NCBI RefSeq assembly: GCF_042850945.1
Contig: NZ_AP031496.1
Span: 2,728,001-2,792,000, forward strand
DNA length: 64,000 bases
From: Halioxenophilus aromaticivorans
Lineage (GTDB): Bacteria > Pseudomonadota > Gammaproteobacteria > Pseudomonadales > Cellvibrionaceae
Direction: 5' to 3'
Of this stretch, positions 9,284 to 18,780 are shown one piece after another. The notes under the pieces were generated by a model. That model was given only the letters and a program-made list of their open reading frames with translations, searched no databases and had not been told where the DNA came from. Numbering within the stretch: the stretch's first letter is position 1; each line of letters opens with the position of its first letter. Both the position numbers and the translations under genes were made by a program.

Positions 9284-10945
9284 CTAACCCGGTTGACGCG
9301 ATCCTAAAGAGATATTGGCAATGGCAGCGCCGAAATAAACCAGTGTCGGCCATATCAAGGCCTGTTTGAACTGCTCCAGAGTCAGGCCACCGTTTAGGGT
9401 TGCTATGGACAAGCCGAAGCACGTTATCAGGCACAAAATGCACAAGCTGAACAGTGGCGTAGATAAGCTGTGTTTTTGGTGGTTGGTGTCTCCGCTCGCT
9501 ACGCTGTCACTCAAAAACTGTTGCTCGGCCTGTTGCCTAGTTTCTTGCGCGGCGTTATCCGCTTGGGTTTCTTCCGGGTAAGCCGTTGCTGCTCCCACGC
9601 TGCGGGCTAATACGGTGTAACACACCATGGTGAATATCCAAGCCGGTACCAATAAGAAGAACAGGTGAACCCCAAGAACATTTAATATTGCTGAAAAGAC
9701 TAAAGCCAGTATCCATGTCGCCAAGGCGGGCACGCTAATTTGGCGGTTACTGAATTTCACCCAATAGCGCGTTAAGCCAAATTTGGGGAATAAATAATGC
9801 TCTGTGAAAATGACCGCGCCTATTGGGGTAAGAATCAAGCCCATTAAACCGACGAAGTCGAGCAGTTTGGTAAACACAAAGGGGAAGCAAGCAATAATCG
9901 TTGTTACGATGCCGGTGACGAAGGTAACTTTTTTGCGAGACCAGCTAGGCTTAAGTGATTGGAACGCTAGGCCTGCTCGGTAAATGGTTGGGTTGGCGGT
10001 GGTCCAACCGGCGATAATTACCGCAATAATGCCGGCCAGCCCTAACGCTTGATAGGCAACAGCACCGGCGTCTAACGCGCTTACGGTAGTGGCGAGGATT
10101 GATGCAGCACCCGCGCCCATAATACCGGCGCAAACCCAAGCTAGGAAATGGCCGATGTACATGCCCAGGGCTGAAAAATAACCGTAGCTGGATTTTTTCG
10201 CAAAACGCAGAATAGTCATATCCGCCAAGCCGCCGTGCATGGCTAGGTTACAAATCCAAGCAAATGCGACCACATGCCAAAAGCCCATCTCACCCTGAGA
10301 ATCACGCCAAATATGCGTATCAGCAATCAATTTAAAGTCGCTCCAGCTGGAGATGCTTTCTACGCCAGGTGTCTGCGCAACCAACGTAGGTAACAGAGCG
10401 ATTCCGCCCACCAAAAACATCAATACCATCCAGGGCGCGCAAACCTCAGCGAATTTAGCCACCACACCAAAACCCTGGGTGGCTATAGCTGCTACTACAA
10501 CGCCTACAATCAGGGCGATGGCCACAAAGCCAATTGAAGTAGGGTACCAGTGAACCTGGGGTGGTAAATCCAGCAGCTCTCTGAAGGCTGAGGCTGATAC
10601 AGTGATCATTGCACCGGCCAACACGCAGAACATGATGCCATTCACAATGCTGTATAAGCGTACTGTGTTTATGCCGGTGATTTTCTCTAGGTAGGCGTAG
10701 AGAGTTAATCGCGTTTTTACCGCGATGGGCGCACATATTAGCCCCCAACTTAGAACCGCTAAAAGGTTGCCGAATATCAGCCCCCAGAGAATATCCGAAG
10801 TGCCTACACCCCAGGCTACAAAGGTAGCGCCGATAACAAATTCAGTGCCTGCTGCATGCTCGCCGGCGTAGCTGGCGGCAAAATGACGGGCTGGTTGGAG
10901 TTGATTGGGTTGGACCGGAGTACGGTCAAATTCTGTCGCGCTCAT
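9284..10945 (-). CDS. NCS1-family (cytosine/purine/allantoin-type) permease, probable rhamnose transporter
   Basis: This 553-aa polytopic membrane protein has about 12 hydrophobic helices and an N-terminal region (GTEFVIGATFVAWGVGTSDI) like the nucleobase:cation symporter-1 family. Most family members carry cytosine, purines or hydantoins. Here it sits between a sugar kinase and, across a divergent promoter, the rhamnulose aldolase gene, so L-rhamnose or a rhamnose derivative is the likely cargo; this rests on position. A hydrophilic insert rich in Gln, Ala and Glu (about residues 455-495) precedes the last two helices and is probably cytoplasmic. No other rhamnose transporter is obvious in this locus. 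Confidence 0.75.
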   Translation of the reverse strand: MSATEFDRTPVQPNQLQPARHFAASYAGEHAAGTEFVIGATFVAWGVGTSDILWGLIFGNLLAVLSWGLICAPIAVKTRLTLYAYLEKITGINTVRLYSIVNGIMFCVLAGAMITVSASAFRELLDLPPQVHWYPTSIGFVAIALIVGVVVAAIATQGFGVVAKFAEVCAPWMVLMFLVGGIALLPTLVAQTPGVESISSWSDFKLIADTHIWRDSQGEMGFWHVVAFAWICNLAMHGGLADMTILRFAKKSSYGYFSALGMYIGHFLAWVCAGIMGAGAASILATTVSALDAGAVAYQALGLAGIIAVIIAGWTTANPTIYRAGLAFQSLKPSWSRKKVTFVTGIVTTIIACFPFVFTKLLDFVGLMGLILTPIGAVIFTEHYLFPKFGLTRYWVKFSNRQISVPALATWILALVFSAILNVLGVHLFFLLVPAWIFTMVCYTVLARSVGAATAYPEETQADNAAQETRQQAEQQFLSDSVASGDTNHQKHSLSTPLFSLCILCLITCFGLSIATLNGGLTLEQFKQALIWPTLVYFGAAIANISLGSRQPG

Positions 10946-11248
10946 AATTATTCTGTTTGCTTGTTTTTATTAGGTAGCCGCAGGGCCGTGTCATTGTTGG
11001 GCTAGTCTACCATTGCTGTTTGGTAATGCAATAAAATGAAATAAAATGATTGAAAATGACTGTGGTGGGCGATAGCATAGCCACCAAGACTAGGGAAGGT
11101 GTCGTCAGAAAGGTAGAGCCGGGGCCCGGACCGTGCTTAACCAGGTAGTATTTCGGTTAGGCTCAAAGCTTTGCATGCACTGACATCTTTACCTTAATAA
11201 ACACTAATAAATGTCGCCATTGAGCAACTCGTATCAGGAGAGGTTTCT
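10946..11248. promoter_or_regulatory. Divergent promoter region of the rhamnose genes
   Basis: This 303-base gap separates the leftward permease and rightward aldolase genes. It holds the four-unit repeat at 11021-11060, a second pair of 10-base-spaced TAATAA boxes (11195-11200 and 11205-11210) nearer the aldolase, and an AGGAGAGG ribosome site 5 bases before the ATG at 11249. I could not fix a -35/-10 pair with confidence in either direction. Confidence 0.6.
11021..11060. promoter_or_regulatory. Four 10-bp-phased direct repeats, probable DeoR-type operator
   Basis: The units TGGTAATGCA, ATAAAATGAA, ATAAAATGAT and TGAAAATGAC follow each other without gaps, with AATG at the same position in each (11025, 11035, 11045, 11055). 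DeoR-family sugar regulators typically bind tandem direct repeats spaced by one helical turn, and a DeoR gene lies in the same locus (14893-15726). The site is 76 bases upstream of the permease start and about 190 bases upstream of the aldolase start, so it could control both. Confidence 0.6.
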
Positions 11249-13441
11249 ATGCCTTACAAGCCAGATGATTACCGCCACGTAAATTACCTATGGGAAGACG
11301 ATGTCGCTGACCAGCTAAGCCCGGTTGAAAACCTGGTTTATCGTTCTAATAAATTGGGCGAAGACCAGCGCATTACCAACACCGGTGGAGGTAATACATC
11401 GGCTAAAATCATGGAAGCCGACCCGCTAACGGGCGAATCCGTAGAGGTGTTGTGGGTGAAAGGCTCCGGCGGTGATTTGCGCACCTCTACCAAAGAGAAC
11501 TTTTCTTCGCTCTATGAAGACAAGTTGAAAGCGTTAGACGACGTTTATCAAAATTACGAGGACAAAGGCTATAAGTCTGCCGGCGAAGATCGCATGGTGG
11601 GCATGTTTAAGCATTGTAACTTTTGTTTAAATCCTCGCGCCTCTTCCATCGATACGCCGCTGCATTCAATGATCGACGAGAAACACGTTGATCACCTGCA
11701 TCCTAATGCGGTTATTTCCATTGCTTCTTGTAAAGATCAAGAGCGCCTAACGGAGCTGGTGTGGGGTGGCAAATTATTGTACGTACCTTGGATGCGCCCT
11801 GGTTGGGAAGCAGCGAAGGAGTGCGAAAATATTTACGCCGCCAACCCAGAAGCCTGGGGTATTTTATTGGGCCAGCACGGCCATACCAATTGGTCTTCTG
11901 AAAGCAAATCCTGTTACGAAACCTCGCTTTGGGTCATTGAAACCGCGGCGCGATTTATTGAAGAGCATGATAAAGGTGAAGTGACCTTTGGTGGCCAAAA
12001 ATATCAAAGCCTTGCGGACGATAAACGTACCCAGCTACTGCGCGACTTCCTACCTGTAGCGCGCGGATTGGTTTCCAGTAAAGTGAAATTTATTGGCACC
12101 GTACAAACCGACGAGGCGACTCTGCGATTTGTGAATAGCGTTGATGCACCTCGCTTGGCAGAGTTGGGCACCTCTTGTCCGGATCACTTCCTGCGTACCA
12201 AAATTAAGCCGCTGTATGTGGATTTCGACCCTCAAAACGATTCCTACGAGCAGTTGGTAGAGAATTTTAAGGCCGGCCTAGAAAAATACCGCGCCGACTA
12301 CGCAGCCTACTACGAGCAGTGCAGCAACGCCGATTCTCCTGCCATGCGCGACCCAAGCCCAACCGTAGTGTTGATCCCCGGCGTAGGCATGATTGCTTGG
12401 GGCAAAAACAAGAGCGAATCCCGTGTTACTGCGGAGTTTTATAACTGTGCCATCGAGGTGATGCGTGGTGCCGAGGCGGTGTCTGAATACACGGCGCTAC
12501 CGGCCCAAGAAGCCTTCGATATCGAATATTGGGCTTTGGAAGAAGCCAAGTTGCAAAGAATGCCGCCGGAAAAAACTTTGGCACGGGATGTTGTGGTCGT
12601 GATTGGTGCCGGCGACGGTATCGGTAAAGCTACTGCCATGCGTGTGGCTAAAGAGGGCGCCCACGTGGTGTGTGCCGACATCGGTTTGGAAAAAGCCGAG
12701 CAAACCGCCAAGGAACTTACCGATATTTACGGCCAGGGCATAGGGGTATCTGGTAGTGGTATTTCGGCTTGTGGTCCGGCCATTGCCGCGCAAGTGGACA
12801 TTACCAATCGCCAGTCGGTCCAGGACATGTTTACTCAGGTGATTCTTGCCTACGGTGGTATCGACAAAGTGATTGTTACTGCGGGTGTGTTTATTGCCGA
12901 GGGTGACGATTTTGATCGCAACGATAAGATTTTTGAAAAGAGTTTCGATGTCAACGTCAAGGGCGGTTACGTGGTTGGTAGCGAAGCCCAAACCATTTGG
13001 CAAAAGCAGAACCTACCCGGTGCTATGGTGTTGACTACCAGTGTTAACGCGGCGGTTTCTAAAAAAGGCTCTTTAGCCTACGACACCAGTAAATCGGCAG
13101 CTAATCATTTGGTGCGTGAACTGGCCGTGACTTTGTCGCCACTGGTTAATGTCAATGGTTTGGCTCCAGCAACGGTAGTGCAGGGCAGCAGCATGTTCCC
13201 ACGCGATCGGGTTATTTCCTCTTTGAGCAAATACGATTTGCCATTTGATGAGAGTGAATCAACCGAGGCGTTGCGTGATAAATTGGCAAGCTTCTATGCT
13301 CAACGTACATTGACTAAGCAACCCATTACACCCGACGACCAAGCTGAAGCAGCCTATCTGCTGGTATCCGGTCAGCTGTCCAAAACCACCGGCCAAGTGA
13401 TCAGTGTGGATGGCGGTTTGCACGAAGCGTTCTTGCGGTAA
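11249..13441 (+). CDS. Bifunctional rhamnulose-1-phosphate aldolase / short-chain (lactaldehyde) dehydrogenase
   Basis: This 730-aa fusion splits L-rhamnulose 1-phosphate into dihydroxyacetone phosphate and L-lactaldehyde and then oxidises the aldehyde. Residues 1 to about 430 form a class II aldolase/adducin domain with NTGGGNTSAKI and GSGGDLRTS near the N-terminus. From about residue 445 there is an SDR domain with the NAD loop IGAGDGIGKA, the catalytic Ser region TTSVNAA and the YDTSK motif (Tyr near 611). The architecture matches the RhaEW type described from comparative genomics. The start has a strong AGGAGAGG site, and rhaI follows 31 bases later. Confidence 0.92.
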   Translation: MPYKPDDYRHVNYLWEDDVADQLSPVENLVYRSNKLGEDQRITNTGGGNTSAKIMEADPLTGESVEVLWVKGSGGDLRTSTKENFSSLYEDKLKALDDVYQNYEDKGYKSAGEDRMVGMFKHCNFCLNPRASSIDTPLHSMIDEKHVDHLHPNAVISIASCKDQERLTELVWGGKLLYVPWMRPGWEAAKECENIYAANPEAWGILLGQHGHTNWSSESKSCYETSLWVIETAARFIEEHDKGEVTFGGQKYQSLADDKRTQLLRDFLPVARGLVSSKVKFIGTVQTDEATLRFVNSVDAPRLAELGTSCPDHFLRTKIKPLYVDFDPQNDSYEQLVENFKAGLEKYRADYAAYYEQCSNADSPAMRDPSPTVVLIPGVGMIAWGKNKSESRVTAEFYNCAIEVMRGAEAVSEYTALPAQEAFDIEYWALEEAKLQRMPPEKTLARDVVVVIGAGDGIGKATAMRVAKEGAHVVCADIGLEKAEQTAKELTDIYGQGIGVSGSGISACGPAIAAQVDITNRQSVQDMFTQVILAYGGIDKVIVTAGVFIAEGDDFDRNDKIFEKSFDVNVKGGYVVGSEAQTIWQKQNLPGAMVLTTSVNAAVSKKGSLAYDTSKSAANHLVRELAVTLSPLVNVNGLAPATVVQGSSMFPRDRVISSLSKYDLPFDESESTEALRDKLASFYAQRTLTKQPITPDDQAEAAYLLVSGQLSKTTGQVISVDGGLHEAFLR

Positions 13442-13472
13442 TTAATTTAGGCTACAAACAAGAGACACGACT

Positions 13473-14765
13473 ATGAAAACACTAATAAATGAATCGCTAG
13501 TAGCTGAACAGAATCAATCTTTGATGCCTGCGCTACAGGAAGATTACGATCACCTAGGCGCAAAGTTACAGCGCAGCGGTATTGATATCGAAGCCGTCAC
13601 TCAACAAGCCGCTAAGTTTCAGGTTGCCGTGCCCAGCTGGGGCACTGGCACCGGTGGTACTCGCTTTGCTCGCTTCCCGGGTATTGGTGAGCCGCGCAAT
13701 ATTTTTGAAAAACTGGAAGATTGCTCAGTCATCAACCAAATGGTGCGCTGTACCGAAAAAGTCTCACCCCATTTCCCTTGGGATAAAGTCTCTGACTTTA
13801 CCGAGCTCAAAGGTTTTGCCGATGACCTAGGCCTGGGTTTTGATGCTGTTAATTCAAATACATTTCAGGATCAGCCGGGGCAGGAGCACTCCTATAAGTA
13901 CGGCAGTTTAACCAATACTTGCCCGCAAACCCGCGAGCAGGCCGTAGCGCACAATATTGAGTGTATCGAGTGGGGTAAAACCCTGGGTTCCACCGCACTC
14001 ACTGTATGGATTGGTGATGGCTCTAACTTTGCTGGACAATCGCATTTTCAGCGTCAGCTAGAGCGCTACCTAGACAGCGCCAAGGAGGTCTATAACGCGC
14101 TGCCCGATGACTGGAGCATGTTTATTGAGCACAAAATGTTTGAGCCGGCGTTTTACTCTACTGTGATCCAAGACTGGGGCACTAACGTGTTGTGCGCCAT
14201 GGAGTTGGGTGAAAAAGCTAAGTCCTTAGTGGACCTTGGCCATCACGCGCCCAACGTGAACATTGAAATGATTGTGTCGCGCTTAATCCAGTTCCAAAAA
14301 TTGGCTGGCTTCCACTTTAACGACAGTAAATACGGCGATGATGATCTGGACAGCGGCTCTCTGCATCCATTCCAGCAATTCTTAATTTTTAACGAATTGG
14401 TGGATGCCGAGCATCGTAACCAGCCAGGCTTCAATCCAGCTTATATGTTGGATCAGTCTCACAATGTTACCGACCCCATCGAAAGCCTGATGAACTCTGC
14501 CGAAGAGGTGCAGCGCTCCTACGTTAAAGCACTGCTGGTAGACCGCGATGCATTGTACGGCTTCCAAGACAGTAATGACGCGATTATGGCGGCAAATACG
14601 CTTAAAGCGGCGTTTAACTTGGATGTGGCGCCCATTTTAGCCATGGCCCGTGTGCGTAATGGCGGCGCTATTGCACCGATTGCCACCTATCGTGAAAGCG
14701 GCTACCGCGCTGCGGCTGGCGAGAAGCGACCGTCTTCTGGCCACAGTGGTTCTGGTATTGTTTAA
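13473..14765 (+). CDS. rhaI: L-rhamnose isomerase (RhaI type)
   Basis: It converts L-rhamnose to L-rhamnulose, the first cytoplasmic step of the pathway. The 430-aa protein is a TIM barrel of the Pseudomonas stutzeri type, unlike enteric RhaA. The catalytic/metal segment MFIEHKMFEPAFY supplies Glu and Lys, and the metal cluster GFHFNDSKYGDDDLDSGS lies near residues 270-290. The C-terminal RESGYRAAAGEKRPSS is a further conserved block. It is co-directional with the aldolase gene and ends at a strong hairpin, so both probably form one operon. Confidence 0.93.
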   Translation: MKTLINESLVAEQNQSLMPALQEDYDHLGAKLQRSGIDIEAVTQQAAKFQVAVPSWGTGTGGTRFARFPGIGEPRNIFEKLEDCSVINQMVRCTEKVSPHFPWDKVSDFTELKGFADDLGLGFDAVNSNTFQDQPGQEHSYKYGSLTNTCPQTREQAVAHNIECIEWGKTLGSTALTVWIGDGSNFAGQSHFQRQLERYLDSAKEVYNALPDDWSMFIEHKMFEPAFYSTVIQDWGTNVLCAMELGEKAKSLVDLGHHAPNVNIEMIVSRLIQFQKLAGFHFNDSKYGDDDLDSGSLHPFQQFLIFNELVDAEHRNQPGFNPAYMLDQSHNVTDPIESLMNSAEEVQRSYVKALLVDRDALYGFQDSNDAIMAANTLKAAFNLDVAPILAMARVRNGGAIAPIATYRESGYRAAAGEKRPSSGHSGSGIV

Positions 14766-14773
14766 AGCGAAAA

Positions 14774-14815
14774 AATAAGGGTAGCCATAGCTACCCTTAT
14801 TAACGTTTATTGATT
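14774..14815 (+). terminator. Terminator of the aldolase-rhaI operon
   Basis: A perfect 12-base-pair stem (14774-14785 with 14790-14801, AATAAGGGTAGC) closes a CATA loop and is followed by AACGTTTATTGATTTG. The symmetrical stem could also serve the convergent deoR transcript. Confidence 0.75.
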
Positions 14816-14892
14816 TGTTTGTGTTGTTGATTGACTTTATTTCAAAGGGATTTGAATCTTTTTAATCATCGCTTTTCTATTCTTCGCCAGAT

Positions 14893-15726
14893 TTAATCTT
14901 CGCAGTATTCCACGACGTGAACGGTGATGTCAGCTTGCTCAAACATCGTCACAAAGGCATCTTCCACTCTAGAATCCGTAATTAAAACGTCTATTTTTTC
15001 CAGCGGCGCCACAATCAAATTACTGGTTTTTCCCATCTTAGAGCTGTCTGCAAGTATCACTAGTTCGTCGGCCTGCTTATGCAGCTTTTGCTCGGATCGA
15101 ATCAACAACGGATCCGATTCCATTACCCCGTATTCGCCAATTCCCGGTGTGCCCATAAACATCTTGCTACCGTGGTAGTACTGTACGATGTCGTTATCGA
15201 AGGAGCTGAGCACGATACCTTGCTTGCGGTAGATTTCCCCGCCGGGCAGCGTCACCCGGTTTTCGCTGTTGGCGACCAGGTCTTCTGCAAGGTAGAAAGA
15301 GTTGGTGAGAATGTTCATATGGCGGCTGGTAAGAAACTCTCCCATCATGTAGGTGGAGCTGCCACCATTGATGATAATTGAGTCGCCGTCGTTGCACAGC
15401 TCCACCGCTTTTTTAGCGATTAAACGCTTGGTGGCTTTGTGTTTTTCTTTATCGAGGAGGAATTGCGAGCTATTCAACTTGGGTGCTGAGGCACTGGCTT
15501 GGGTAGTCATTGCTTCGGCACCGCCATGAATTTTGCGCAGTTTATTATCTTTGGCAAGTTTTATTAGATCTCGGCGAATGGTTGCTTCCGAGCTTTCGAG
15601 CTGCTCGGTAAGGGCGGAAACGCTGATGAAATGATGCTGTGCAAGCAGATCTAAAATAACTTGGTGTCGCTGTTTCTCAAGCACGCTGTAATCCAAACTG
15701 ACTGAATAAAAAGGTGAACGCATCAT
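14893..15726 (-). CDS. DeoR/GlpR-family transcriptional regulator of rhamnose genes
   Basis: The protein has 277 aa. A DeoR winged helix-turn-helix lies near residues 15-70 (SVSALTEQLESSEATIRRDL, then KIHGGA). It is followed by the DeoR C-terminal sensor domain with IINGGSSTYMMGEFL and ILADSSKMGKT, which in this family binds a phosphorylated sugar. The expected effector is rhamnulose 1-phosphate or another pathway intermediate, and the expected operator is the repeat at 11021-11060. The gene lies 42 bases downstream of the GH78 gene on the same strand and converges on rhaI. The N-terminus has two possible ATG codons in a row. Confidence 0.88.
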   Translation of the reverse strand: MMRSPFYSVSLDYSVLEKQRHQVILDLLAQHHFISVSALTEQLESSEATIRRDLIKLAKDNKLRKIHGGAEAMTTQASASAPKLNSSQFLLDKEKHKATKRLIAKKAVELCNDGDSIIINGGSSTYMMGEFLTSRHMNILTNSFYLAEDLVANSENRVTLPGGEIYRKQGIVLSSFDNDIVQYYHGSKMFMGTPGIGEYGVMESDPLLIRSEQKLHKQADELVILADSSKMGKTSNLIVAPLEKIDVLITDSRVEDAFVTMFEQADITVHVVEYCED

Positions 15727-15768
15727 TATGCTCGATTTTGATGCGTTTCACCACTAGGCCGCCAGTGC

Positions 15769-18700
15769 TTATTGCTTATGCTTAGCTATCCAACCTTGCC
15801 AGCGTTGGGTGTTGATATCCTCCAGGTTACGGCTAACTTCACCTAGAGGGCCGGCGAGTTCTGGGAAGTCGGTTGCGGCTTGCGCTAGCGTTTTGCCGGC
15901 GATGGACATGTATTTGAAGTCTCGGGCCAGCAAGCTCGGCGCACTTTCTTTGAGTAACGCTTGTACCTCTTGTGCGGCCAACAGAGCTTGCATCGGCGTT
16001 GCTTCGTCCAATACTGCAAGATTTGACGCCTGGCGGGATAGATCGTGGCTCTCATAGCTAAAGCGATAGCTACCGGATCCAATGGTCAATACCAGGTCTT
16101 CTCCTAGGGTCTTGGTGCTGATAACGCCTTCAGCATCTTTGATGGCCTTACCCGATTCACTGGCTTGCACGTTGGCGGCGTTCGGCAGAACCACCTCGGC
16201 AGAGGTATTGGCTGGAACCGTCACCGCCAGCGTAAATTCATCACCATCAAAATGCCATTGGGAAGCCAGTGGGCCGTAGGGAGTTTGCAGTGAAGCTTGC
16301 GCTCTGTGCAAGCCGCCGCCAGGCTTGGGTGCAATGCGAGCTTGTTTGTAGGCCGGTTGATTGCGATCCAGGCCCGCAACCTCGTTTACCATCCAGCGGC
16401 CCACGGCGCCATAGGCGTAGTGATTAAAACTGGTCATTTCCGGGTTTTGGAAGGTGCCATCGGGGAGAATGGCGTCCCAGTGTTCCCAAATGGTGGTGGC
16501 GCCGAAGGTCACCGGATACAACCAAGAGGGGTAGGTGGTTTGCGTTAGTAAGGCGTAGGCGCGATCGTAATAGCCTTCGGATGAAAGGCTTGCCAACAAG
16601 TCCGGTGTGCCTAAAAAGCCGGTGGTTAAGTGATCACCGTGCTGCTGGACTTGCTGATCCAGCCGTTTGGCGATGGCCTCACGCTTACTTTCAGGCACTA
16701 GGTCGAAGGCAAGCGCTAGCACATAGGCGGTTTGTGTTTCATAGACGACGCGGCCATCGGCGGTGAAGAACTCTTTGTAAAAGGCGTTTTTTACAGTGTT
16801 AAACAATTTGCTGTAGGTTTTGGCTTCGCGTTTTTTGCCCAACACTTCGGCGGCCTGGGCCACCAAGTTAGCCGAGTGCGCATAGTAGGCCGTAGCGATC
16901 AAATCTACGCCGGTAATGGCTTTGTAGGTTGTGGCTGTCATTGGATTGGTTACCGGAGCGAGCCAATCGCCGAATTGAAATACAGGTCGCCAAATCAAAT
17001 CTTCCTGAGCTTGGCTGCCCATATAGTCCACCCAGGCTTTCATGCTGTCGAACTGGTTAGCCAGGATTTTAGTGTCGCCATAGGCTTGGTACATTTCCCA
17101 GGGAATTACCGTAGCGGCATCACCCCAGCCGGCGGTGCCGCTGTCTTGGTCGCCCAGCACATTGGGAATAACAAATGGCACGCTGCCATTGTCCAATTGG
17201 TCTGTGGCCAAGTCGTCCAACCATTTGGCAAAAAAGCCGGATACGTTCATATTGAGTGCGGCAGTCGCGGCAAATACTTGGGCATCTCCGGTCCAGCCTA
17301 GGCGTTCATCGCGCTGCGGGCAGTCGGTGGGCACGTCTAAAAAGTTGCCTTTTTGGCCCCAAATGATATTGCTGTATAACTGGTTAAGAAGGTCGTCCGA
17401 GCTCTGCCAGTGGCCGGTTCGGTCCATGTCGGAATGCACAACAATGGCTGTTATGTTGTCTTCGTTGAGTTCGCCAGGATAATTATTGATGGCGACGTAG
17501 CGAAAACCGTGGAAGGTGAACTTGGGCGTAAACGACTCTTCACCGGCGCCGGCCAAAATAAACTGGTCCGTTTGCTTAGCCGCGCGAAGGTTATCGGTGT
17601 AGATATTACCCTCTGGGCCCAGTACTTCGGCGTAGCGCAGAGTAACAGTATGGCCGGCCTCGCCTTTAGCTTGTAATCGTAGGACTCCCACTAAATTTTG
17701 GCCAAAATCCACGATTGTGGAACCGTCTGGCGCTTTGCTGATTTTTTTCGGATTTAGCTCTTGTTGCGCTCGTACGCCAGGTGATTGCGGTGCAATTAAT
17801 TCTACGCTTTTCACCGGTTTAATTTGCGCATTTTGCCAAGCGCTGTCGTCAAAATTGGCGGCACTCCAGTCCTTGTTGCTCAGCCGGGCATCGTAGGTTT
17901 CACCGTTGTAAATATCAGAACCTCGGATGGGGCCTGAATTGCTGGTTAGCCAGGTTTCATCGGTGCCCAATTCAACTTTGCTGCCGTCGCCGTAGGTTAC
18001 GATAAGCTTGGCTTTTAAAGCCGTTTCGTCGCCGTAGATATTGCGCTGGCCAGACCAACCCAGGTAGCCGCGATACCAGCCGTCTGCCAGTTGCGCGGCT
18101 ACGGTGTTGGTACCTTCGGCGAGAAAACCTGCAACGTCGTAGGTTTGGTATTGAATTTGATGGTTGTAGCTGGTCCAGCCGGGTGTAAAGAGTTGGTCAG
18201 TAATGGCTTGGCCGTTGATTTCTACTTCGTAAAGGCCCTGGGCGGTAACGTACAAACGGGCAGACTCTATTTCATCTTTTAGGGTGAGTTTGCCCCTGAA
18301 CAAGCTCGCCGGCCGATTTTCAGACTCTTCAGCCGCGTTGGTGGATTTTATCCACTGAGCTGGTTGCCAGTCGCTCTGTGCTAACAGGCCCATTTCCCAG
18401 TAGGAAGGGGAGCTCCAATCTGATGCGTCTCCGTTTTTATCCCAGAGTTTTACTCGCCAGTAGACGCGCTCGCCAGAACCCAGCTTTGGGCCGGTATAGT
18501 CGATAAATAGCGAATCGGAAGAGCTGACTTTACCGGTATCCCAGATGGATTTGTTAGCCGATAAATCAGCCTCAGAATAGGCTGCAGTGATTTGATAGGC
18601 GCTTTGTAGGCTATCGCGCACCTCAGACTCGCTCTGCCAGCTTAAGCGTGGCGTAGCGGCTTCAATACCAATAGGGGTTGTTGCGTACTCTACGGTGAGG

Positions 18701-18780
18701 TTTGTGGGAGTTAGTGTATCTGCGAGTGTGAAACCTGAGGCTGCGACAAGCACGGCAGCAGGGGCTGTTCTAGCTAGCAT
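15769..18780 (-). CDS. Exported GH78 alpha-L-rhamnosidase
   Basis: It releases terminal alpha-L-rhamnose from polysaccharides or glycosides outside the cytoplasm. The 1003-aa protein starts with a short signal peptide (cleavage probably after LA near residue 20). An Ig-like domain and two beta-sandwich domains follow, then the (alpha/alpha)6 catalytic barrel. The catalytic acid is in DCPQRDERLGW (Glu492) and the probable general base in IWEHWD (Glu766). After the C-terminal beta-sandwich there is an extra helical tail of about 120 residues that is not part of the usual GH78 fold. An in-frame TAA 15 bases before the ATG fixes the start. Confidence 0.93.
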   Translation of the reverse strand: MLARTAPAAVLVAASGFTLADTLTPTNLTVEYATTPIGIEAATPRLSWQSESEVRDSLQSAYQITAAYSEADLSANKSIWDTGKVSSSDSLFIDYTGPKLGSGERVYWRVKLWDKNGDASDWSSPSYWEMGLLAQSDWQPAQWIKSTNAAEESENRPASLFRGKLTLKDEIESARLYVTAQGLYEVEINGQAITDQLFTPGWTSYNHQIQYQTYDVAGFLAEGTNTVAAQLADGWYRGYLGWSGQRNIYGDETALKAKLIVTYGDGSKVELGTDETWLTSNSGPIRGSDIYNGETYDARLSNKDWSAANFDDSAWQNAQIKPVKSVELIAPQSPGVRAQQELNPKKISKAPDGSTIVDFGQNLVGVLRLQAKGEAGHTVTLRYAEVLGPEGNIYTDNLRAAKQTDQFILAGAGEESFTPKFTFHGFRYVAINNYPGELNEDNITAIVVHSDMDRTGHWQSSDDLLNQLYSNIIWGQKGNFLDVPTDCPQRDERLGWTGDAQVFAATAALNMNVSGFFAKWLDDLATDQLDNGSVPFVIPNVLGDQDSGTAGWGDAATVIPWEMYQAYGDTKILANQFDSMKAWVDYMGSQAQEDLIWRPVFQFGDWLAPVTNPMTATTYKAITGVDLIATAYYAHSANLVAQAAEVLGKKREAKTYSKLFNTVKNAFYKEFFTADGRVVYETQTAYVLALAFDLVPESKREAIAKRLDQQVQQHGDHLTTGFLGTPDLLASLSSEGYYDRAYALLTQTTYPSWLYPVTFGATTIWEHWDAILPDGTFQNPEMTSFNHYAYGAVGRWMVNEVAGLDRNQPAYKQARIAPKPGGGLHRAQASLQTPYGPLASQWHFDGDEFTLAVTVPANTSAEVVLPNAANVQASESGKAIKDAEGVISTKTLGEDLVLTIGSGSYRFSYESHDLSRQASNLAVLDEATPMQALLAAQEVQALLKESAPSLLARDFKYMSIAGKTLAQAATDFPELAGPLGEVSRNLEDINTQRWQGWIAKHKQ

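Noticed and set aside
11200..13491. Identical 14-mer AACACTAATAAATG at 11200-11213 and 13478-13491
   Set aside because: The second copy lies within the first codons of rhaI in AT-rich DNA; a shared regulatory role is possible, but chance cannot be excluded and no third copy was noticed.
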